Assembly: GCA_963682175.1 (NCBI GenBank) | Contig: OY821775.1 | Coordinates: forward strand, 14,790,501 to 14,854,500 | Direction of reading: 5' to 3' | DNA: 64,000 nucleotides | Origin: Triglochin maritima | Lineage: Eukaryota; Streptophyta; Magnoliopsida; Alismatales; Juncaginaceae | Part shown: positions 14,900 to 26,937 of the stretch, one piece after another | Layout: every line of letters begins with the position of its first letter | Position numbering within the stretch: position 1 is the first letter of the stretch | Program-made: the position numbers and the translations under genes | Notes under the pieces: model-generated | What the model saw: only the letters and a program-made list of their open reading frames with translations | The model's database searches: none | What the model was told of the DNA's origin: nothing

Positions 14900-16341
14900 G
14901 CTGTGCACAATCCCCCAACAAATGTTGTAAGAATCAATAACCATCTAATTAAACAACGAAATGCTCTACTAATGCGGAATAAAAACAAGATAGGAAGTAG
15001 AACAAGCAAACCACAACTAGAACATAGATTTGTAGAGGTTTGCCAATCCAACCAGGTCATACTCCTCTCTTATAAGCTTCGTTCGAACCATTGAGTCATG
15101 TTTGCGTGCCTTCATTGATTTGATCTCCATTTTGGACCGAGATCAAGTATTTACAAAGCAATTTTGCTAAACTTGATTCTCCTCTCTCAAAACGAGAAAG
15201 AAGTTTCTTTCTAAAGCTTGTACAACCTTGATGATTCTAGCAAATGAAAGTAGGAATCACAAACAACACTCACGATTGACTGCAGAAGGGTGATGGTCCA
15301 TCGGTGACCTTGTTTCAAATAATTTTGTCACGGTTGGAAATCAAATATATGTTGTGAGTCCAACGTCTATATTGTCAAATGGAAAGAGTCGGTGTGCGTC
15401 AGAGGCTAAGAAGTAAACAGTTGACCGATAGAAGATCGATCGTCCGAAAATGGACAAGGGAAATGGACTTTAAGACAAAATAGGAATGTGACGGTTAAAA
15501 TCTGAAACCAGTCCAAGGAGATTCAGTCGACCTAATGACAAACGGGCGTCCGAGTTGACAATTCCAGAGAGGATTCTAACGGCTACTGATAAGATGATTT
15601 CGGTCATCGTTAGATGTTCGGTTGTCCAAACATGGCTGTGACATAATCCTATGCTCAAGTTTATATTTGATTCAATGGACTCAATATATGAAAAATTACA
15701 AGTCTTGGTCCAAAGTTTTGTTACAATTTTGAGTTTTGTCTCAATACTCATTCTCTTGATAATCTTGATCAACATATTAAAATGATTTGCAAGTATATAT
15801 ACAATGTATATAATCATATTTGTCCACATTGATTGAATAAATTGATTGATTAAGATTAATTTAATTAATCATCAAAATTAACATGGATTACATTCTACAA
15901 GCCAATAATTTTTACCATTAACTTAAAGTTAATAGTATTGTAGACAAACAACACGAAAAAGTAAAAAATTAACGACTATTTGAAGTTCAGGAGTAAAAAG
16001 TTTTATAGATTTAAAGTTAAGAGAGTTAAGTGTTAACTTTGAAAGTCTACGGGTGTTAAGAAGTGCTTTTGACCCATGGTTCAAGAGAATTAAACGTAAT
16101 TTGGCCAAAATTCTATGAGAAAAATGAATAAAATAAAATAACATTATTCTTGTTTTCTCTGGTGTGACTCTTGTATGGTTCGAGAAAACAAAACTTTGCC
16201 GCGTTGATCTTATCGGAGAAAAACTTCATATCAGAATTTTCAAATGAAAGGAGACTTCGTTGTTGTTGACTCATGGACATCCACATACTTCTAGATATTA
16301 TTACTCAAGAGGAGAAGAAGTAGTGAGGTGACCAGGAAAGG
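14900..16341 (+). repeat. Segmental duplication, unit 1 (upstream of ARO-like copy A)
   Basis: Long stretches match 28940-31208, upstream of copy D. From about 15540 onward they also match 23380-24285, upstream of copy C. Shared landmarks are TGTTGTAAGAATC at about 14922 and 28953, the phrase GACCGATAGAAGATCGATCG, and TACTGATAAGATGATTT. Part may be an LTR of a decayed element, because it starts TGTTG, but I could not fix its ends. The match shows that the downstream gene copies were duplicated together with their upstream DNA. Confidence 0.7.
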
Positions 16342-17360
16342 ATGGAAGCCAAAGACCAGGAAAGGATGGAAGCCAAAGAAACGAATCATCCCTCCACCAA
16401 TCCCTTGTCGTCGAGATCAACAAATTCAGAGGAACAAAAGGATGAAGAAGGTGGACGGGAGCAAGACATCTCTGCGCATGATGGTCAGAAGAGCAATTCC
16501 GAAGCGTCCTTGTGTTCTACTCCTGTCCTTTCATCGTTTGCATCCTACGACATGGCTGATAGGCGCTTCGAGTGCGAAGTCGATGAGATCCCAGACTTTG
16601 ACTACCTCTCCCTCTCCTCTCGTTGGATCTCTCGTAAAGACGTTTTCGGATCCAACTCGTCGTCACGGAGGTTTGTGTTTATTTCTCTAGTTCAGGTGAA
16701 CAAATTTGTTTGCAATTTAAATAAACGTCATATTCTTACCGTCCCACACATGAAAAAACAAAGCTGAACGTTTATAAGATTGCTAAACCTTAATTGCGAA
16801 TGTTTATATGTAAAATTATCTGATTGAGTATGGTTTCTTATCATTAACTTTGCATAGGCGAGGGAAACATCCAATTTGTATAAAGGATCTGAAATTTTCA
16901 CATGTACTAAATTTATTCAAATAAGTCGGTCATAAGTGAGCTAGTACTAAATCTGAAATTCATGTATAATTCTCTGTTCACATGATCACACTCAATTTTT
17001 ATCACTTGACACAAATTTCAAACAATTTCAAAATTATTATGTCACTCTGAGTTCCATTTTTACCTATTTGGATTAAAATATCAATTTAAGTGACGTCGTT
17101 AAAATTACCATAATGATTTATTATAGATAGTTTTTTTTCTTCTTTCTATCCTTTAGAGTCCAAAGTTTGTGCAACATATAGCAATGCAAATATGGATGTT
17201 TGACAACAACAAATATTTACATTTTCGTAACTTAAAATCTTAAGAATTTAGTTTAGAAAACAAGTTCACCAACTTTTCGTTTTCACATATCCACCTTGGT
17301 TTTAGAAAACAAGTTCACCAAGTTTAGAAGGAGAGAGGAGGAGAACATCACAGAGATCTT
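16342..17360 (+). pseudogene. ARO-like gene copy A: exon 1, intron and a stub of exon 2
   Basis: Exon 1 (16342-16670, donor GT at 16671) encodes 109 residues beginning MEAKDQERMEAKETNHP. It ends in the hallmark of this local family, IPDFDYLSLSSRWISRKDVFG. A 24-base tandem duplication at the start (GACCAGGAAAGGATGGAAGC repeated) lengthens the N-terminus compared with copy D. About 40 bases of the second exon (17325-17360) remain before an LTR interrupts at GAGATCT. The acceptor region is altered relative to copies B and D. The armadillo part is therefore missing and the copy should be non-functional. Confidence 0.65.
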
Positions 17361-17754
17361 GTAACGTCCTCAGAACAACGGAAAAATTAAAATTTAAACA
17401 TACAATCAAATTGAGGACATTACGAAAAAGACATACGCACACAGGTGCACCAACATATAATATATATATGTGACCAAGTTTACAAAAGAATGTGATCACA
17501 TCAAAAGCTCATAAACGGGAAATATACATATGTAATCACAAGCACCTCAAAAAGAAGGAAAACATGATCTGGTCCCGAGCACCTCCTCTGCAGTCACCAC
17601 CCTCCTAACGCCGCTCTCGGCCTGAAAAGCAACATGAACTATGCCTGAGTTTCCATAAGGAAACCCCGTATGTCAAACCCTAACATATGAATGAAATAAT
17701 GAATACGAAAAACCGTAAAAGGACACAAACTTAACAACAGAAAACCACCAACGA

Positions 17755-18085
17755 TTGCCTCATTCACCGGAGCCACGATTTTGCCTCAATGTTACCGGAG
17801 CCACGGTTTTGCATCATTCGCCGGAGCCACGGTTTTACCTCAATGTTACCGGAGTCACGGTTTTGCATCATTCGCCGGAGCCACGGTTTTGCCTCAATGT
17901 TACTGGAGTCACGGTTTTGCATTATTCGCCGGAGCCACGACTTTGACTCAATGTTACCGGAGCCACGATTTTGCATCATTCGTCGGAGCCACGACTTTGC
18001 CTCAATGTTACCGGAGCCACGATTTTGCATCATTCGCCGGAGCCATGACTTTGCCTCATTCGCCGGAGCCACGTCAATGTCAACC
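17755..18085 (-). repeat. 27-bp tandem array, alternating in 54-bp dimers, inside LTR copy 1
   Basis: About twelve units centre on GCCGGAGCCACGGTTTTGC. Units beginning CATTCGCC alternate with units beginning AATGTTACC, so the higher-order period is 54 bp. A shorter version occurs in LTR copy 2 (34903-35062) in the opposite orientation. Because 27 is a multiple of three, all frames stay open and give false repeat proteins. Confidence 0.85.
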
Positions 18086-18239
18086 ACAACCCGCTCAAAG
18101 AGCCACCACTGATCGCTATAGGACCGGCTTGTCTGTCCGTTGCCCCAAAAGGGCCGGTGAACCCGTTGCCTTCTAGCCGATCAACAACCACAAGGAAAAC
18201 ACCAAAACTGTGTAAAAACGGTCGAATGAAAAACACCTC

Positions 18240-18780
18240 ACCGGTCGACCGATTCCTCACCCAGAGGACTGGCTCAACCAAAAAACCCACCAATTGGTCG
18301 AACGACAAAGGGGACCTGTCCAACCGAAAAGCACCAGTAAAGAAATCCACTACGCATACAAAGATCAAACGGTCGAACAACCCAAAACTTCCGGTCGACC
18401 GAAATCCACTAGTAGAACTCACCATCAATCCACACTACACGGTCGACCGAAACGACACTTCCGGTCGAACGACCTTTAAGTTAACTTAAGTCGTCAGTCG
18501 GACGAGTCAAACAGGCGGTCGACCGTTTGGATGGTCAACGCCCAAACCGACCTACGATAGTACTTTCGGTCGACCGGCAAAGGGGTCACGTCCGACCGAA
18601 AGTACCCAGAGGCTCCATCTCTCGCTCACAATGCACAACCGGTCGACCACCCCAAGGTATCGTTCGACCGGTGCGAGGGATATTGCCCGAAATACACAAT
18701 AACCGGTCGACCGAACCTAAACCACTGGTCGACAGTTATAGTGCAGAAAAATTGCTGTGCAGGTCAGACGAGTGATTCGG
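18240..18780. repeat. Array of CGGTCGACCG palindromes in LTR copy 1
   Basis: About six exact copies of the 10-bp palindrome CGGTCGACCG, plus several with one or two changes and half-sites (TTCGACCG), recur every 20-60 bases. The spacers are not obviously homologous to each other. The same motif array occupies LTR copies 2 and 3 and the unrelated LTR at 45746-47917. Confidence 0.85.
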
Positions 18781-19020
18781 CCTACCGTCGACTGCTCCCA
18801 CCCCACACTAAACATAGGTGAGCGCAAAAGCAAGCTTGACATACCTTGAAGGCTTGAAGAAACCTTTGAAGATCAACGGCGAGCTTCTCCGCCCAACACT
18901 CCTTCTTCGGTGAACTCCACAAACACGATCCCCTCGACTCCGGCAACAACCAACCGAGTCCCGATCTACTCGACTCCAGAGAAGGTCTGAGCTTCACCTC
19001 ACCTCCAAAAGCTGTGGATC

Positions 19021-19088
19021 AAGAGAGAGAGAGAGAGAGAGAGAGAATTTGAGCGGGAGAGAGAATAACAAGAGAGAGAGAGAGAGAA
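19021..19088. repeat. (GA)n microsatellite
   Basis: Two GA runs (about 19023-19048 and 19072-19087) are separated by a short purine-rich segment. This corresponds to the CT-rich leader after the TATA box in LTR copy 2. Confidence 0.85.
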
Positions 19089-19444
19089 AATGGAAGTTGT
19101 GCAGGTCGCTGGAGCCCACAACCTAGGAGTCCGCCAACGTGAACCTAAATGACAAAATGGAAGTTGCACACCGAGATTTCTAGATGGTCGTCCGACATGA
19201 AGATGTTCTCAACACCATATCTGTAACAATGTAAGGAAACCAACTAATTATTTCCAATTTTTCAGACATGCCTGATCCATGTAGTGGTACAGAATATCTA
19301 ATGATGCAGCTTCCCAACTGTAGTTTCCACATTCAAATAGATTTTCCAACAACAGTAAATATCTAAAGTGTACTTTGTTTCCACTCTTATTGCCTACTAT
19401 CTCGGATCCTAACTGAAACAAAATGTAGGCTCTCGTGTGCTACA

Positions 19445-19800
19445 TCACCTGCTCATTTGTTGCATCTGGTTCCACAACTTGATAATTTTGCTACAACCAC
19501 TGCAATGACACGTACCTTTCACTACAGTTGCCGATTCTTCTTCTTCTTCTTCTTCTTCAGAACCCAACAAATTCATGCAAACCTTAGTCCAATCATGATC
19601 TAAGGTTGCACACACCGCCAAACCGTCAACACGAAGACCACTAAGCATAGCTACGTCTTGTAGCGTGATGGTCATCTCCCCGTGTCTAAAATAGAAGTTC
19701 TGTGTCTCAGGCCTTCACCTCTCCACAACAGCACGGATCAAATTCCAATCCAGTTGCAATCGAGACACGATACCAAATCCCACAATCACTAACAAATCAC
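19445..19800 (-). pseudogene. Plant mobile domain (PMD) fragment
   Basis: On the minus strand the translation reads LQLDWNLIRAVVER, a stop (TGA), then RPETQNFYFRHGEMTIT and LQDVAMLSGLRVDGLAV. This is the core of the aminotransferase-like plant mobile domain, found in MAIN/MAIL proteins and in several transposons. The stop replaces the Trp normally found in ERWRPET. The flanks degenerate on both sides, and a (CTT)n run (about 19529-19556) follows in the coding sense as poly-Glu. There is no start or full domain. It is either a transposon relic or a host gene fragment. Confidence 0.6.
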
Positions 19801-20009
19801 ACACTCTTCCATCTTGCACATTTCACGTGTTGAACTGAATGTCGACGTATTTAATATCCGTCAAAGTCTCCTGAAAAAAAAATTAATTACTTAAGATCCA
19901 ATATAAACCAATACCAATACACATAATTTTTAAATTAAAAATCAAAACACTTATATTTTCGAGAATCGAAGATGATCTATGATCTTTCTGTAGTATTAGG
20001 ACTGAAGGG

Positions 20010-21750
20010 TCCTTGTGTTCTACTCGTGTCCTTTCTTTGTTTGCTTCCTACGACATGGCTGATATGCGCTTGAATGCGAAGTAGATCCCAGACTTTGACT
20101 ACCTTTCCCCCTCCTCTCGTTGGATCTCTCGTAAAGACGTATTCGGTTCCAACTCGTCACAATGGAGGTTCATGTTTATTTCTTTAGTTCAGGTGTACAA
20201 ATTTGTTTGCAGTTTATAGTGATCAGAAGAGTCATATTCGTACCGTTCAACACATGGGAAAAAAGCTAAACGTTTATAAGATTGCTAAACCCTAATTGCT
20301 AATGTTTGTATGTAATATCATCTGATTGAGTATGGTTTCTTATCATTAACTTTGCAGAGGTCAATGGAAACATCCAATTTGTATCTACCACATGAAATTT
20401 TCACATCTACTGAATTTATTCAAATAAGTCGTTTATAGGTGAGCTAGTACTAAATCTGAAATTCAAGTATAAATCTCTATAGTCCAAAGTTTGTGCAACA
20501 TATAGCAATGCAAATATGGATGTTTAACAACAACAAAGATTTACATTTTCGTAACTTAAAATCTTAAGAATTTAGTTTAGAAAACAAGTTCACCAACTTT
20601 TGGTTTTCACAGATCCACCTTGGCAGTAACAGGAAGGAGAGAGGAGGAGAATATCACAGAGATCTCTCACCCCCTATGGTACCCCCTATGGCTAGCAGAG
20701 GGAATTCACAATGCAGCCAACGAAGCAGAGGTCTTTAAAGAAGAGTGTTTAGTTCTTGCAAAGTGGTCGGACGAAGTGAGCGACCACCTTCGGTCGATTT
20801 CTAGACTCGTAGAGTCCAACCGTAATCTTATCAACTGTCGTGGCCTTGGCCAAGTTCCGGTCAACTGTATTGCTTCCCTTATGCTTGCTTTGGAGCTCTT
20901 ATTACGTTGCGGGAGCGACAAATTCACCCGCGTCCGTCGCAAAATCAACAAAATCGACTCCAAGGATTTCTACAAGCTCACATTTCACTTGGAGTTTACC
21001 AAAGAACATGTAAAGTGTCTCGTCTCCATTTGCACGGCCATTGTGTCGAACAAAGTGCCGAACATTGAACTCCAAGTTGGAAACATCTTATTTTACTGGT
21101 TACAAGCTCAAATTTCAGTTCTAAAGGCAGATGACTCCAAACACTCGGACCGTGTTGCGGTAGCCAATGTTCTTAGGGATCTCGCCAGAGTAAATGAGAA
21201 AAACAAGCAATTAATCCTGAACGAGGGTGCCGTCCCAGCCCTGCTCAATGTCCTCAAAAGGCCATATTTTGAATCCCAATTCACAGCAATTCCCACGCTT
21301 GTGACTCTTGCAAGCCACTACGAGAGTATTCCTACGATTGTCTTCAAGGATTTTTTGCCTGTCATCGTCGACCTTCTCTCCAATAGCTCGGAGGCAATCC
21401 AGATAAGCCGACAAACATTATTTGAGGAGCTTCTCATGATCGTGGAAAATGTTGAAGTTGACGCCAAGTTGAGAAGTGATGCGATTCAAATCTTGGAATC
21501 ATGGGTTGAAAGCACCTTTGCTCCTGATGCTGGTGAAGTGATAACTATTCTAGTGAGGCAACTTAATGATAAAAACAAAAACTTAGTGGCAGAGGTGGTC
21601 CAATTGCTCATGCTTCTGAATCTCGTTGAAATGCAAAACGCTCGTGAGATTTACATGACAATCAGGAACTTCAAAGGTGGCGCGTTATTTGAGAGACTAG
21701 TGGATTTGGAAGAATTTCAGTCTCATCTAGCAAACTTCTTTGAAATGTAA
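20010..21750 (+). pseudogene. ARO-like armadillo-repeat gene, copy B
   Basis: A decayed exon 1 (about 20010-20167) lacks the N-terminal coding part and has a frame-breaking deletion (LNAK then stop). The second exon, from the acceptor at 20612 to the stop at 21750, is open for about 379 residues. It reads AVTGRREEENITEISHP, HNAANEAEVFKEECLVLAKW, then armadillo-type helices with NEGAVPALLNVLKRP and NSSEAIQI. ARO proteins have the same order: an N-terminal helical domain followed by armadillo repeats. Compared with copy D, about 110 residues are missing in frame after NSSEAIQI. The C-terminus (FERLVDLEEFQSHLANFFEM) is the most complete of the cluster. Without exon 1 there is no evident start codon. 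Confidence 0.65.
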
Positions 21751-21867
21751 TAGTCTCTTGTCTAATTCATCAGTAGGTCGAAAAATGGCCTACACCGTTA
21801 TGAGCACAAACATCAAAACTCTGAAGGAGTAAATCATTTGAGAAATAAATTTGTCGCACCTGGTAGG

Positions 21868-22122
21868 CTTCACGACTCTTCGATTTTTTATATATATTAT
21901 CTTAATGTTTTGATCATGTATTGTTTATGCAAACCTTCTTCTTGTACTGGTTGACCATGGGTTCTTAACCTTCCTGCTTGCAAAGCTTCCCATGCCTTTG
22001 TGCGTTAAGAACGTATTCATTTGCCTGTATATAATGTAATTAGACTATTTCACACAATGGAGAAATTTAAGTAGAAATTTATACAAAAGCTTTTGTACAG
22101 AATCATCCATAAAGTCTCTGTT
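21868..22122 (+). repeat. 3' flank of copy B, repeated directly at 22655-22905
   Basis: About 250 bases, from CGACTCTTCGATT to ATCCATAAAGTCTC, recur at 22655-22905 with few changes. Between the two copies lie an LTR start fragment and one end of a hAT-like element. The site CTTCTTGTACTGGTTGACC near 21940 matches the insertion point of LTR copy 3 at 35641. Confidence 0.75.
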
Positions 22123-22360
22123 AACCTAATCCTACTTAGTAGGCTAATTGGGTTTAAGGCTTTACTAACCTTTCTTGGGATATTTTGTTAGGATGAGCAG
22201 CTGTGGTTGGTTTTGAGAAGTGTGGTGGTGGTTGGGCTGAGGTGGAGGTTTGGGATTGGTTGAAGGTGAGGTGGTGGGGTTTATTATAGCAAAACCTTAT
22301 TCCATTCTCTTCTCTTTTCATTTTCTCACTCCACCTTAAACTCATCTCTGTAGGCACTTG
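22119..22360 (+). mobile_element. Fragment of a gypsy-type LTR (5' end only)
   Basis: TGTTAACCTAATCC at 22119, continuing through GGGATATTTTGTTAGG, matches the start of LTR copy 3 at 35641. Similarity stops near 22360, before any palindrome array. Confidence 0.55.
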
Positions 22361-22363
22361 GAG

Positions 22364-22510
22364 CTAGGGGTGCCCACGGGTTGGGTTGAACCTGGAAACC
22401 TACCCGAACCCGCCTGGTCGGGTCAGGTTGGAAAAATCTGAAAACCAAATTTTCAGGTCGGGTTGACTTAACCCAACCCGAACCCGAATGTTGTTTTAAT
22501 ATGGGTCGTC
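22364..22510 (+). mobile_element. One end of a hAT-like element
   Basis: TAGGGGTGCCCACGGG is followed by CCCAACCCGAACCC-type units, as in the element at 3583-5367. The opposite terminus is not found, so this is a truncated relic. Confidence 0.5.
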
Positions 22511-22905
22511 CAGATTTCTCACCCTTGATCCCGTCCATAACTTGCGGACAAAACCCAACCCAAAGTCCCCAGAACGAAACCCTTATCCCGTCCATTCCAC
22601 TCCAGATCTCATATCTCGTCCATCCCTCTCCTCGTCACCTCTCCCCGCCCCGCGACTCTTCGATTATTTAGTTTTTTTAATCTTAATGTTTTGATTATGT
22701 ATTGTTTATGCAAACCTTCTTCTTGTACCGGTTGACCATGGGGTTCTTAACCTTCCTGCTTGCAAAGCTTCCCATGCCTTTGTGCGTTAAGAACGTATTC
22801 ATTTGCCTGTATATAATGTAATTATACTATTTCACACAATGGAAAAATTTAAGTAGAAATTTATACAAAAGTTTTTGTACAGAATCATCCATAAAGTCTC
22901 CACAT

Positions 22906-24285
22906 TGACTTGGTCGCAAAAAACTTCTTGAGCAACGCTCCCAATTGAATGGAATGACAAGTATAATGCAGGACCAAGACATCTCAAATGAAAATGGGCA
23001 GTGATCTTAACAAATCTTCTTTTTCACTATCCTCTTTTTCTACTCTTCAATTTTCATCGTCCGCTACTGACGTCATGACACATACGCTCTGCGTCACGAG
23101 AATCCCAGACTTCCACTATATTTTCTCCTCCTACGTTGGACTCCTTGCATTGTTGCATCACAACGGTAGTAAAAAGTATTAACATAAAAAATACAGAATA
23201 TGAATTTGATATATACTGTCTCTGAAACTTGAATCTAAATTGAAACTTAATTAAGCTATCATATCCATTTTGAGTTGACAATTAAATGTATTAGAAAACC
23301 TTTGATTTGAATTTGAATTCAGAATAATATCTTAATTTTACGTAGTTATGCTTTTATATATCAAAGGCATTGGCTAAACGAGTGGACAATTCCAACGAGA
23401 TACTGATAAGATGATTTTGGTCATTCGTTAGATGTACGGTTATCCGATTGGAAAAGGGTTGAAACAAAATAATAGTGTTCAAGTTTACATTTGATATTAT
23501 GAACTTAATAAATAGAAAATTACAAATCTTGGTTCAAAACTTTATTGCAATTTTGAACTTTTGTCTCAATGCTCATTCTCTTGATAATCTTGATTAACCT
23601 ATCAAAATGATTTGCAAGTATATATTGAATGCATGTAATTAAGTTTACCAACTTTGATTGACTATATTGATTGATTAAGATTATTTTGATTAATCATAAA
23701 AAATAACACGAATTAAAACCTAAAAGCCAACAAACTTTATCATTAAGTTAAAGTTATGAGTATTCTAGACGAACAACACGAAAAATTAACAAATTAAAGG
23801 TCAGAATATGAAATTTAACGATTATTTAAGTTAATGGGTGAAAATTTTTACGGATTCAAATTCAGAGAGTTAAATTTGAAAGTTCACAGGATTAAGTGGT
23901 TCTGACCCATAGTTGAGGAGAGTTAAATAAATTTTATGAGAAAAAGAAGTTAAATAAATTAACATTACTTTTTTTTCTCTTGAGAAAATCTCGAGATCAG
24001 AAATGAAAAGAGACGTCGTTGTTTACTGTACAAAGCTTGTGTGATTTGTAAATATCGTCGGAGAAAATCGCATTGTATGACTTGTGTGACTCTTGTATGT
24101 TTCGAAGAAAATCTTTAATGCTTCAAAGAAATAAAAATATGGTTCAAGAAAATCTCCTTATTAGAAATTTGTTGACAAAATATAATCAAATGAAAAGAGA
24201 CTTCCTTGTTGACTCATGGACATCCACATATTTCTAGATGTATTATTACTCAGAGGAGAAGTAGTACTGAGGTGAGCACGAGACG
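22906..24285 (+). repeat. Spacer plus segmental duplication, unit 3 (upstream of copy C)
   Basis: 22985-23180 encodes RIPDFHYIFSSYVG, a diverged relative of the exon 1 end of the ARO-like genes, and is repeated at 45129-45300. From about 23380 to 24285 the sequence matches the DNA upstream of copies A and D. No intact gene is present. Confidence 0.6.
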
Positions 24286-25221
24286 ATGGAAGCCAAAGAA
24301 ACGAATCATCCTTCCTCCAATCCCTTGTCGTCGAGATCAACAAATTCAGAGGAACAAAAGGATCAAGAAGGAGGACAGGAGCAAGACATCTCTGCTCATG
24401 ATGGTCAGGAGAGCAATTATGAAGTGTCCTTGCGTTCTACTCCTATCCTTTCATCGTTTGCTTCCTACAACATGGCTGATATGCGGTTCGAGTGCGAAGT
24501 TCTGTTCAACAGCACTGCTTCCCTTAAGCTTGCTTTGGAGCTCTTATTACGTTGCGGGAGCAGCAAAATCACCCGCCTCCGTCGCAACATCATCAAAATC
24601 GACTACAAGGATTTCCACGAGCTCACATTTCACTTTGAGTCCACCATAGAACATGTAAAGTGGCTCGTCTCCATTTTCTCGGCCATTGTGTCGAACAAAG
24701 TGCCGAACATTGAACTCCATGTTGGAAACATCATAAATTACTGGTTACAAACTCAAATTTCAGTTCTAAACGCAGATGACTCCAAACACTCGGACCGTGT
24801 TGCGGTAGCCAATGTTCTTAGGGATCTTGCCAGAGAAAATGAGGAAAACAAGCAATTAATCGTGAACGAGGGTGCCGTCCCAGCCCTGCTCAATGTCCTC
24901 AAAAGGCCATCTTTTGAATCCCAATTCGCTGCAATTTCCACGCTTGTGACTCTTGCAAGCCACTACGAGAGTATTCCTACGATTGTCTTCAAGGATTTTT
25001 TGCCAGTCATCGTCGACCTTCTCTCCAATAGCTCGGAGGCAATGCAGATTCAAGCTGCTTCTTTCGTTGCTCTGCTTGCCGGTCGACCAAGCCTAGCTGA
25101 AGGTTTTTGGAAATTAGACACAGTGCCTCCTTTCGTGCGGTTTCTGTTGAAATCAAACATCAATAATTATTGTTTCCTCATTTTCTGTTTAAGTAGAGAT
25201 AAGACCAATTTGATTAGATAA
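24286..25221 (+). pseudogene. ARO-like gene copy C: exon 1 fused to exon 2 by an in-frame deletion
   Basis: A 311-residue open frame starts MEAKETNHPSSNPLSS, runs through MADMRFECEV, and jumps directly to LFNSTASLKLALELLLRCGS. In copy D these parts are separated by the rest of exon 1, the intron and the start of exon 2. Both parental sequences contain AAGT at the join, so a deletion at microhomology removed about 1 kb and kept the frame. Armadillo-like sequence follows to LAGRPSLAEGF. Homology to copy D ends near 25165 and unrelated sequence adds SRDKTNLIR and a stop. The result is an intronless, truncated ARO-like protein that could be translated if transcribed. Confidence 0.65.
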
Positions 25222-25845
25222 TTTGGGGCATAAAGATCCTATAGTTATGTTGTATGCAAGTTTTATGCAGGACTATATGTCGCGAGTTTTATGCAAGCAG
25301 GTTGCAAATTATGTTGTAATGTTGCGTCACTTTGTGTTATTTAGTTTCACGTTATTCATTTTGGTTGCAGTTTTTCCTTTGTCGCATTAAAAGGAAGCTA
25401 GATAGAGCTGTAGTAAATGGTTCCAAAATGTGTATATACCAAACAAGAATTGAATTGACTACTTCCTTCATTGGAAACAACCAATGTTCACGGAACGCCT
25501 AGGCGAGCCTAGGCGACCCGGGCGTCTGGTCGCCTGGGCGTTCGTGTGACCGCCCAACTCTGGGTCGTCTTTTTTTTATAATTAAATTAAATTTTATAAA
25601 ATAGATAAAAAGTCAGGAAAAATCGGGAAAAATAGGAAAAAATGCACAAATATTATCTAAAAATACCATACATGTTTAGGCTTAAAAAAGACACCTAGTT
25701 CCTCGACCAAGGTCTCACTAGGCACCCCCTCTACCCACCTAAACACTTAGGTATACAATTTATTGCTTAGTAGTACGATTACAAAGGTAACTCAGAGTTC
25801 ATACAATAGCAGATAAGAGAGAAATTAGAATTACAAGCTAACTAA

Positions 25846-26826
25846 CTAATTCCATTGGACACATTGATCTAATGTCCAACTGGGAACCATATCATATCCT
25901 CCACCACCATCAGAGTCGTCAGAGTGGTTCTCGTTCGGATTGTCGACGTAGACATCATCTTCTTCAATTTCTTCATCGTCGGATTGCACATATTGCTCGT
26001 CGATGTCCATCGGTGGTCGAGAACTCGATGCACCTGGATCTCTAAAACTAATATGAACGATGACATCATCCATGCCACCACCTAATAATGGCGCGTCAGA
26101 TGCAGTGGACATGGATCGAGCAAAGCGTCTCCGTGAAGAAGAATGTCCTAAAGCTGCTTCCTCGGCATCGGCCCATGTAAGCTCCTCTCCAGCGAAGACC
26201 GGATCTTCAGTTTCTACCAACCATGGATGCTCGTCGAAGAGATCGTAGTCCACACTGATGGGGTCATAAAATCCGAGCTTCTCCATCCTTTGCTGAAACC
26301 TTTGCCTTAACTTTTGGTTGTAGTTCACATACACCAAGTCATTCATCTTCTTCACAGCCAACTTGTTCCTTCTCGTTGAGTGCAACTGCTCGAAGACACT
26401 CCAATTCCGCTCACAACCTGATACCGAGCATGTCAATCCCAACACCCTCAGGGCCAACCTCTGTAATGCGGTCTCTCCCATGTCTGCGCCATAAGATTGC
26501 CACCAATCTATAGGTCTTCTTTCCGTCCTTTGTCTGACGACCATATCCCTCGAGAATATTCCAAGGGAGTTCTTATAACAATCAAGTTGATTGCAAATCT
26601 TGTCTTGTTCTGCAGGAGTGGGTACAAGCCGCTCTACGACATTCATGAATCCAGACATATGCTCATTAAAAGCTACATTTCGATCCTGAGGTGGGACGGA
26701 GAAGAAGGTACTAGGGTTGAGTAAGAAACCAACTGAGTGTAGCGGTGAGGACATCATCTTCCCTGGACCCCACCTGGTGTCGATGAGGTCGATGACTTGC
26801 TTGTACAACGTCGGGTTTCCGTCCAC
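25846..26826 (-). pseudogene. hAT transposase C-terminal part with dimerisation domain
   Basis: The 326-residue open frame begins MDGNPTLYKQVIDLIDTRWG. It contains PLHSVGFLLNPSTFF, WWQSYGAD and the hAT-family C-terminal signature CSVSGCERNWSVFEQLHS followed by TRRNKLA. The last 90 residues are acidic (SDDEEIEEDD) and end DQCVQWN. In autonomous hAT transposases this block follows a DUF659-like catalytic region of several hundred residues, which is lost here. A 22-bp direct repeat around CCACTCAGGCGTCCTTACAG (26827-26848 and 26866-26887) marks the deletion zone. Confidence 0.85.
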
Positions 26827-26937
26827 TCCACTCAGGCGTCCTTACAGTAGCGGATATTGCTTCGTTCCACTCAGGCGTCCTTACAGTGTTGAATGATATA
26901 CCACATCTATAGAAAAACCTAGACCATTTTTGATTAA

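Larger units (their letters stand above)
17361..19015 (-). mobile_element. Gypsy-type LTR, copy 1 (minus orientation, distal end truncated)
   Basis: TGTAACGTCCTCAG at 17361 is the inverse of the GGACGTTACA terminus of the solo LTR at 33820-35587. The sequence then follows that LTR backwards through a 27-bp tandem array (17755-18085) and a palindrome array (18240-18780) to the leader near 18990. The TGTTAG end is not found, so the copy is truncated. It lies in exon 2 of ARO-like copy A. Confidence 0.75.

Noticed and set aside
16328..16690. Alternative frame overlapping exon 1 of ARO-like copies (also at 24206 and 31100)
   Set aside because: It is a +1 shadow of the MEAKET frame. The latter has the splice donor in the right phase with exon 2.
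17755..18176. Several open frames encoding regular 9-residue repeats on both strands
   Set aside because: They come from a 27-bp array inside an LTR. All frames are open because the period is a multiple of three, and nothing indicates translation.
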